The notes under the pieces: model-generated
Seen by the model: only the letters and a program-made list of their open reading frames with translations
What the model was told of the DNA's origin: nothing
Database searches by the model: none
Shown here: positions 16,254-20,492 of the stretch, in pieces
How positions within the stretch are numbered: the stretch's first letter is position 1
Layout: each line of letters begins with the position of its first letter
Position numbers and translations under genes: made by a program
From: a virus
DNA: 20,492 nucleotides
IMG/VR virus record: IMGVR_UViG_3300025102_000372
Span: 1 to 20,492 of that record
Direction: 5' to 3' (one strand)

Positions 16254-18973
16254 TACTTAACATTCTTTAATCTATATACAATTGTTATATCATTTATTTC
16301 AAATCCAGATGGTACAGTTCCATCTGTTGCAAATCTTAATTGAAAAGATTTTATATTATTAGATTCAGTTGAATTGTCTGGTTTTAATTCAGCTACTTGC
16401 CAACCACTAGCGTTTGCTAATTCATTACTTGTAAAATTATCACCATTAGCAAAATCATATGGAAATGTAGTTCCTCCATTAACATCATAATCAACTTGCA
16501 CATTAGTTGTAGCTCCTGATTTATAAGTTACATATACTTTATAAACTTTTTTTCTTACAGCTGGTTGTCCAAAATCAATGTCTGAAGTTATGTATTCAAA
16601 CCCAGTTGATGATTGAGCAGATGTTTGCCAAGTTTTTCTAACAGTTGTTGTGTTGTCTATATAAAATAAATTTTGGTCTCCATCTAATGCAAAGTTTGTC
16701 ATTGCCGTTGATTCTGTTATTTTTCCAATTCCAGTTGTCCATGCTTGTAAAACAAAATCATATAAATATATATCATTGTTTTCATTTTTAATTATTAGGT
16801 GTTTCTTTTTAGGAACATATCCTATCATTGCACTACTCATATCTAAATCATCAGTTCCATATTTTACAAATAAAGACCAATCTTCTTCACTTATAGACCT
16901 AATTTTTTGTTTTTCAAGTAAGTCTATTACGTTTCTACCATTATATAAATAACAACCATGGTCATTAAACCAAGCAACTCCCATATCTGTTCTTACAACA
17001 TGATAATCAAATGCGCATCCTTTATTTCTAAATGTATCTTCTAAAAAGTCTACACTTTCTGAAACATTAATTATATATAAACTATGTTGTTTGAATTGAA
17101 GTATTCTATCTGCATATGCTTCTAATTTAACAATACTTTCTCCATCTCTTATTACTACATCTACTGAACCCATTCCTTCTGGAAATGTATCAAATCTATT
17201 TACCTGACTTTTAATAATTCTATCAGGATGTGTTTTACCATCAGGTCTTTTAATATTACCTATATATACTCTTCTACCATGTACTACAGCAGTTTTATAT
17301 TTAGCATCTAATGATTTTACTTCTGTAGAAAAACCATTTATAGTTTTAAATGTATCTATTGTATTTGCAGTTTCTGGAGATATTGCTTTTATTAAGGCAG
17401 TTTTACTTAATATTGGAGCAGTAGTATCTGTTGTATTAGTCATTGTATATGAAAGAGTATCTGCTTCTGGTAAAAATTTAAATCCTTTATCAACAAAATC
17501 TAATTCACCAATAAGAAAGTAATTATCATTCTCTTCTTTTTTGTAATATAATCTAGAACCACTTATTCTTTTATTTAAACCATATGCGCTTGCATCTGTA
17601 TTATGACTACATATATATGTATCAAAATTAAATAATACAGACGAACCTACTACATTAATAGCATTAACATCATCAGGTGTTCCATCACTACTAATATTAT
17701 TAAATTTAAATGGTAATGATTCCTGTTTATTTTCTACATCATATACATATGTATGATGAAATTCATAACTAGTTGGAGTAAAAGCAGTAAGAGATTGAAA
17801 AGTCGCTAATACGACTGCACTTATATAATAATCCATTTTATGAGCAGCTCCACCAGATGATGCATTGTCATAAACAAGTAAACTTATTGCTTGAACATCA
17901 CTTGAAAATGGAAAATTATCACTACCTTGACTAATATTATCTGATGCACAAACTAGTAAATTCCACATATCAGGTTTTAATTGTTGCTTGCTAAATCTCC
18001 AAATAACACTACCTCCACTAGATGGAGTAATTGTTATAGCAATACTTTCTAATTTATCAAAACCATCAGCATCATCTTGAATATACATTGATAATATAAA
18101 ACAATCATTTTCTCCAGATTGAACAGCTAATCCACTCCATTGTATTCTAGCATTATCTTCAGATGCATTTGAACCTACTATTTTAGTAGTATTTAAACCC
18201 ATACAAGGATATATATCAGTAGAGTTTCCTAAAGGATTAGTTACTCTTAAGTATGAATCAATATCTAAATGAGTTTGAGCTATTATTTCATTAAATTGAA
18301 CGCCAACTCTAAGATTAACTGCGCTATGGTCTACTACATCGCCACTTCCACCATCATTTATAACATTGCCTTTATACTCAGCGTTGTCAGAAAATATTCC
18401 ATCGCTATCAGTTCCTACAATTGGAGTCGATATTAAACAATGACCTGATGTTGGAGTTGTTAGTGATTGTTCTACGTTATACCATCCAATATCAGCATCA
18501 GTTGGATGAGATATTGCATTTAATCCATTAAATTTTTGACCAGATATATATCCAAACCATTGACTATTTTGTACTAAAGCTATATCAGAAACTCTTACAA
18601 CTCCATCAGCAGTATAATAAATTGGAATTGTATTACCACCCATATTTATTTTAGCAGTATCCCACCCTTCACTATCTTTTACATCTATACTGTCTCCACC
18701 ATCATCATATAAAAATATAAGTGTTTCATCTGCAACTCCTCCATCTAATTGTCTATCGCTAGACATAGTAAACAAACCTCTATTTTTAATAATAGCAACT
18801 GTATTAGAATCATTAACTCCACTGTCTACACTACCTAGTGTCTTTATTTTGCCAACAGAATCTATTGCAACATCTTTTAAAGAAGCAGATTCATCATCTC
18901 TTATATCTCTAGGGTCAGAATTACTATTAAGTCCTCCATGAAAACTTTCTATTTTAAAAGTTTGTTTAGGCAC
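16253..18973 (-). CDS. Tail hub / DNA-stabilisation-type structural protein
   Basis: This 906-aa protein opens with FHGGLNSNSDPRDIRDDE...DVAIDSVGKIK (about residues 9-44). The layout (a GGL element, a short Asp-rich run, then a strand ending in a Gly) is often seen at the start of podovirus tail tube or packaged-DNA-stabilisation proteins. The rest is beta-rich: HGRRVYIGN near 563, IVKLEAYADRILQF near 610 and LIIKNENNDIYLYDF, a repeated strand pattern that suits a beta-propeller. The C-terminal part looks like one or two beta-sandwich domains. The start is GTG, overlapping the upstream stop as TAGTG, with AGAGG six bases upstream; no closer ATG competes. It precedes the fibre gene directly. 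The exact tail position (tube, nozzle or plug) cannot be told. Confidence 0.85.
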   Translation of the reverse strand: MPKQTFKIESFHGGLNSNSDPRDIRDDESASLKDVAIDSVGKIKTLGSVDSGVNDSNTVAIIKNRGLFTMSSDRQLDGGVADETLIFLYDDGGDSIDVKDSEGWDTAKINMGGNTIPIYYTADGVVRVSDIALVQNSQWFGYISGQKFNGLNAISHPTDADIGWYNVEQSLTTPTSGHCLISTPIVGTDSDGIFSDNAEYKGNVINDGGSGDVVDHSAVNLRVGVQFNEIIAQTHLDIDSYLRVTNPLGNSTDIYPCMGLNTTKIVGSNASEDNARIQWSGLAVQSGENDCFILSMYIQDDADGFDKLESIAITITPSSGGSVIWRFSKQQLKPDMWNLLVCASDNISQGSDNFPFSSDVQAISLLVYDNASSGGAAHKMDYYISAVVLATFQSLTAFTPTSYEFHHTYVYDVENKQESLPFKFNNISSDGTPDDVNAINVVGSSVLFNFDTYICSHNTDASAYGLNKRISGSRLYYKKEENDNYFLIGELDFVDKGFKFLPEADTLSYTMTNTTDTTAPILSKTALIKAISPETANTIDTFKTINGFSTEVKSLDAKYKTAVVHGRRVYIGNIKRPDGKTHPDRIIKSQVNRFDTFPEGMGSVDVVIRDGESIVKLEAYADRILQFKQHSLYIINVSESVDFLEDTFRNKGCAFDYHVVRTDMGVAWFNDHGCYLYNGRNVIDLLEKQKIRSISEEDWSLFVKYGTDDLDMSSAMIGYVPKKKHLIIKNENNDIYLYDFVLQAWTTGIGKITESTAMTNFALDGDQNLFYIDNTTTVRKTWQTSAQSSTGFEYITSDIDFGQPAVRKKVYKVYVTYKSGATTNVQVDYDVNGGTTFPYDFANGDNFTSNELANASGWQVAELKPDNSTESNNIKSFQLRFATDGTVPSGFEINDITIVYRLKNVK

Positions 18974-19212
18974 TATCTGCCTCTAGAGTCTTCGTATTCT
19001 ATATCTTCTACTATATATCTTTGAGCATTTTCAGGAAGTTCGCAAACAGCACAATCTTCTTCACTAAAGTCTGTACCATTAACATATGCTATTTCATCAT
19101 GTTTAAAAACATCTAATCTAAGACCGCCTTCTTTTCCAGATATGCGACCTCCACCTCTTGCTATTTCCTGTAAGGTATCATCCTGTTTAGTAACGCTTTT
19201 CTTTTCTTGCAT
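18973..19212 (-). CDS. Small acidic CxxC protein
   Basis: A 79-aa protein begins at the ATG at 19212, chosen because AAGGAG lies eight bases upstream. A GTG three codons earlier is in frame but would have no usable ribosome site. The N-terminus is charged (MQEKKSVTKQDDTLQEIARGG). A Gly-rich turn follows, then predicted strands (LRLDVF, IAYVNGTDF), a CAVC pair (C54, C57) and an acidic tail (IVEDIEYEDSRGR). Its first 52 bases overlap the 51-aa gene in another frame, and its stop overlaps the GTG of the tail-hub gene. I do not recognise it; the position suggests a virion or assembly factor. Confidence 0.75.
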   Translation of the reverse strand: MQEKKSVTKQDDTLQEIARGGGRISGKEGGLRLDVFKHDEIAYVNGTDFSEEDCAVCELPENAQRYIVEDIEYEDSRGR

Positions 19213-19316
19213 CCTCCACACTCCTTTATTTTTCCTCTAGTAACTACATTGATTGCTCTACCGACTGTGTCACCAAAGCCTGTATCGTCTGCAAATAAGT
19301 CTATATCTATTTTCAT
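19161..19316 (-). CDS. Overlooked 51-aa protein with CGGCKKR knuckle
   Basis: A short frame from the ATG at 19316 to the TAG at 19161 encodes 51 aa: MKIDIDLFADDTGFGD, then VGRAINVVTRGKIK and CGGCKKRKALLNRMIPY. The CxxC (C33, C36) followed by KKR and a LN...P ending is a pattern I recall from many tiny phage proteins, possibly a half zinc-binding knuckle. It is very likely real: its ATG overlaps the previous stop (TAATG), it fills what would otherwise be a 94-base gap, and the sequence is not low complexity. Its 3' end overlaps the 79-aa gene by 52 bases. Function unknown. Confidence 0.7.
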   Translation of the reverse strand: MKIDIDLFADDTGFGDTVGRAINVVTRGKIKECGGCKKRKALLNRMIPYRK

Positions 19317-19522
19317 TAATATGAACTTCTGTTTTTAGCTAATCTTTTTTTCATTCTTGAGTTAGCAGCTATAGCTCTATCTTTTCCTCTTTTAGCACCT
19401 TCTTCTTTAACACTAGTATCTGGTTTTTGAGTCATTTTCTTTTTACCATAACTTGCACAATCGGACATAGATTTATAACCCATAGCTTTCCAACCTACTT
19501 TGCACTTTGCTTTACTTGGCAT
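19316..19522 (-). CDS. Small Lys-rich Cys protein, paralogue of its upstream neighbour
   Basis: This 68-aa strongly basic protein begins MPSKAKCKVGWKAMGYKSM and continues SDCASYGKKK. The first 30 residues match 24 of 30 positions of residues 37-66 of the neighbouring 94-aa protein, so the two are a tandem duplication. Two Cys (C7, C22) are conserved between them. The C-terminal half is Lys/Arg/Ala-rich (RGKDRAIAANSRMKKRLAKNR). A good AAGGAAG site in the end of the upstream gene precedes the ATG, which overlaps its stop (TAATG). It is likely a DNA- or RNA-binding or minor virion protein; no family is recognised. Confidence 0.75.
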   Translation of the reverse strand: MPSKAKCKVGWKAMGYKSMSDCASYGKKKMTQKPDTSVKEEGAKRGKDRAIAANSRMKKRLAKNRSSY

Positions 19523-19806
19523 TACTTTCTTCCTTTCATTGCTTTTTGTATAGCTGCTGACCTTTTACTTTCATAAGAAGACATCTTCCCATCTTTATCT
19601 AAGTCACCAACTTTTTTCTTACCATATGACATACAATCACTCATGCTTTTGTATCCCATCTTTTTCCATCCCATTTTACATTTTTCTGCACTTGGCATCT
19701 TTTTTTTCCTTTTATTATATGTTCTGCGCATTCCACCAGTCTTTAAAGAACTACCACGACCTGTATCTTTACTAGATACATCTGCTAATCCTATAACGTC
19801 AGACAT
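19522..19806 (-). CDS. Small basic protein with duplicated Cys module and an EF-hand loop
   Basis: A 94-aa protein has three parts: a Ser/Gly/Arg-rich N-terminus (1-36) ending in NKRKKK; the Cys module shared with its downstream neighbour (37-66, C43 and C58); and a C-terminal EF-hand-type loop D68-L-D70-K-D72-G-K-M-S-S-Y-E79, which fits the 12-residue calcium-loop rule at positions 1, 3, 5, 6, 8 and 12. It ends in a basic helix (KRSAAIQKAMKGRK). An ATG at 19698 (Met37) has AAAGGA eight bases upstream, so a 58-aa short form may also be made. The main ATG overlaps the previous stop. Calcium binding is predicted from the motif only. Confidence 0.75.
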   Translation of the reverse strand: MSDVIGLADVSSKDTGRGSSLKTGGMRRTYNKRKKKMPSAEKCKMGWKKMGYKSMSDCMSYGKKKVGDLDKDGKMSSYESKRSAAIQKAMKGRK

Positions 19807-20054
19807 TATTTTCCTTTACTTATTTTTTTCTTAGCCATAGCTCTATTTCCATAAGCACCTACTAATCCTGCTCCAATTGCTCCTAAACCTGATTTAGTTG
19901 CTTTTGCACCGGCAGCTCCACCTGCTACATAACCTTTAATACCTGCTTTTGACATTCTTTCTTTTTCTGCACTAGTTAATTTACGACACGCTTTTGTTTT
20001 CATATCATAAACTTTTCCAAATCCACATCGTTTACTTTTTTTACCTTTTTTCAT
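19806..20054 (-). CDS. Small basic protein with Gly/Ala-rich apolar helix
   Basis: This 82-aa protein has a Lys-rich start with two Cys (C10, C23) in RCGFGKVYDMKTKACRK, a short charged helix (LTSAEKERMSKAG) and a Gly/Ala-rich apolar stretch with GxxxG-like spacing (about 41-70, including SGLGAIGAGLVGAYGN), then a basic tail KKKISKGK. The start has AGGA seven bases upstream and lies 9 bases after the previous stop. The apolar helix flanked by positive charge could insert in a membrane (holin-like or ejection-related) or pack in a capsid. I cannot decide between these and do not recognise the family. Confidence 0.75.
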   Translation of the reverse strand: MKKGKKSKRCGFGKVYDMKTKACRKLTSAEKERMSKAGIKGYVAGGAAGAKATKSGLGAIGAGLVGAYGNRAMAKKKISKGK

Positions 20055-20063
20055 AATATATTC

Positions 20064-20258
20064 CTATTTCCAACTTATACGTTTACTGCTCGTTTTCTTT
20101 TTCATTGCAGATGTACATTGAGCCATTGTAGGTCTACAAGCTGGGTATGATTTTCGTTTTTCACCTTTACGTCTTCCGCATGGTTTTCCAGTTTTACAAT
20201 CTACCCAACCTTTACCTTGATTGCGAGAAAACCATTTTCTTAATCCTTCTTTAGCCAT
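20064..20258 (-). CDS. Small Cys/Lys-rich protein, DUF5872-like pattern
   Basis: This 64-aa basic protein has a distinctive layout: GLRKWFSRNQGKGWVDCKTG, then PCGR, KGEKRKSYPACRPT and a final Cys. The four Cys (C21, C27, C41, C48) would suit one metal site or two disulfides. From memory this GWVDC...KPCGR...YPACRPT pattern matches a small family of unknown function (DUF5872-like) common in marine viruses; I could not check that. The ATG overlaps the stop of the 53-aa gene (TAATG). With its neighbours it forms a set of tiny basic proteins before the tail genes, so a minor capsid or DNA-associated role is possible. Confidence 0.8.
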   Translation of the reverse strand: MAKEGLRKWFSRNQGKGWVDCKTGKPCGRRKGEKRKSYPACRPTMAQCTSAMKKKTSSKRISWK

Positions 20259-20419
20259 TACTTCTTTTTTCTATGAGGAATCATTTGTACTTTAAATGAA
20301 GCAGTAAGACTAGCACCTTTATGTGCTTTGTATCCACCTCTTGGATTTTTCATTAATTTTACACCTCTACCAGATTTCATCCAATGATAACCTTTTGGTG
20401 CTTTTACTTTTTTATTCAT
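20258..20419 (-). CDS. Small basic 53-aa protein, unknown function
   Basis: A short frame from the ATG at 20419 to the TAA at 20258 encodes 53 aa with a regular, non-repetitive sequence: PKGYHWMKSGRGVKLM, NPRGGYKAHKGASLTASFKVQM and IPHRKKK. It is rich in Lys, Gly and aromatic residues and looks like a small beta-rich fold. Both ends are coupled: its ATG overlaps the upstream TGA (TGATG), and its stop overlaps the next ATG (TAATG). Such packing argues strongly that it is translated. No family is named. Confidence 0.7.
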   Translation of the reverse strand: MNKKVKAPKGYHWMKSGRGVKLMKNPRGGYKAHKGASLTASFKVQMIPHRKKK

Positions 20420-20492
20420 CACTTTTTACCTTTTTTACTAGAGTTACCCCAATTAGCTGCTCCAACTTTTCTGCATTTACTTAATGCTCCTG
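20419..20492 (-). CDS. C-terminal end of a small basic protein, cut by the window edge
   Basis: The frame enters from the right edge and ends at the TGA at 20421-20419. It encodes the last 23 residues, GALSKCRKVGAANWGNSSKK plus GKK. One Cys, a Trp and a Lys-rich tail match the style of the neighbouring small proteins. The TGA overlaps the next ATG. It shows that the basic-protein cassette and the operon continue beyond the window. Confidence 0.6.
   Translation of the reverse strand, partial: GALSKCRKVGAANWGNSSKKGKK

Noticed and set aside
14829-18973. Assignment of the phage to the crAss-like group
   Set aside because: Only the polymerase class is shared. No major capsid, portal or terminase gene lies in the window to place the phage, and the fibre and ejection-style genes give no specific link.
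19213-19221. GTG at 19221 as the start of the 79-aa protein
   Set aside because: AAGGAG directly abuts or overlaps this GTG, leaving no spacing, whereas it is eight bases from the ATG at 19212.
1-20492. CRISPR array, tRNA, integrase or insertion sequence
   Set aside because: No regularly spaced direct repeats, no cloverleaf with a CCA-type acceptor and no transposase or recombinase motifs were seen on either strand.

Overview
The window is a stretch of a strongly A+T-rich tailed-phage genome (roughly 30% G+C by eye). Coding is almost gapless. Arg is mostly AGA, and many starts overlap the previous stop (TAATG, ATGA, TAGTG). Several starts have clear AGGA-type ribosome binding sites. The fibre and tail-hub styles and the small Lys/Cys-rich proteins look like marine podovirus-type phages of low-GC proteobacteria; SAR11-like hosts would fit, but the host is an inference. 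No tRNA, integrase, insertion sequence or CRISPR array is visible.

Layout. At the left end a short plus-strand operon (1-1033) carries a Cys-rich small protein, a RuvC-like Holliday-junction resolvase and a small unknown protein. It converges on a very long minus-strand operon, with a hairpin at the junction (1051-1082). The minus-strand operon reads right to left. It begins with a cassette of tiny basic Cys-containing proteins (20492 down to about 18973), including a tandem pair of paralogues, one of them with a perfect EF-hand loop, and a pair of genes overlapping by 52 bases. Then come a 906-aa tail hub/stabilisation-type protein and a 474-aa tail fibre. After a 60-base gap follow three helical/coiled-coil proteins that look like internal virion (ejection) proteins, a giant 2864-aa protein and a 963-aa protein.

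The main discovery is in the 2864-aa protein. Residues about 1605-2000 carry the hallmarks of a two-barrel (double-psi beta-barrel) RNA polymerase of the YonO / QDE-1 / crAss-like phage gp66 type. These are a lysine-containing barrel (K1612/K1618 and K1643/K1647), then an RNP...PND element (1951-1960), then an aspartate loop GDYDAD (D1992, D1994, D1996). The first ~500 residues instead resemble Gly/Ala-rich ejection proteins, and the gene lies among structural genes. The best reading is a virion-packaged, ejected RNA polymerase that transcribes early phage genes, comparable in logic to the N4 virion polymerase but built on the cellular-type catalytic fold.

How it may work together (inference): the hub and fibre form the adsorption apparatus. 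The coiled-coil proteins, the polymerase and the 963-aa protein form an internal cargo delivered with the DNA. The resolvase trims branched DNA before packaging. The basic small proteins may be minor capsid or DNA-associated factors.
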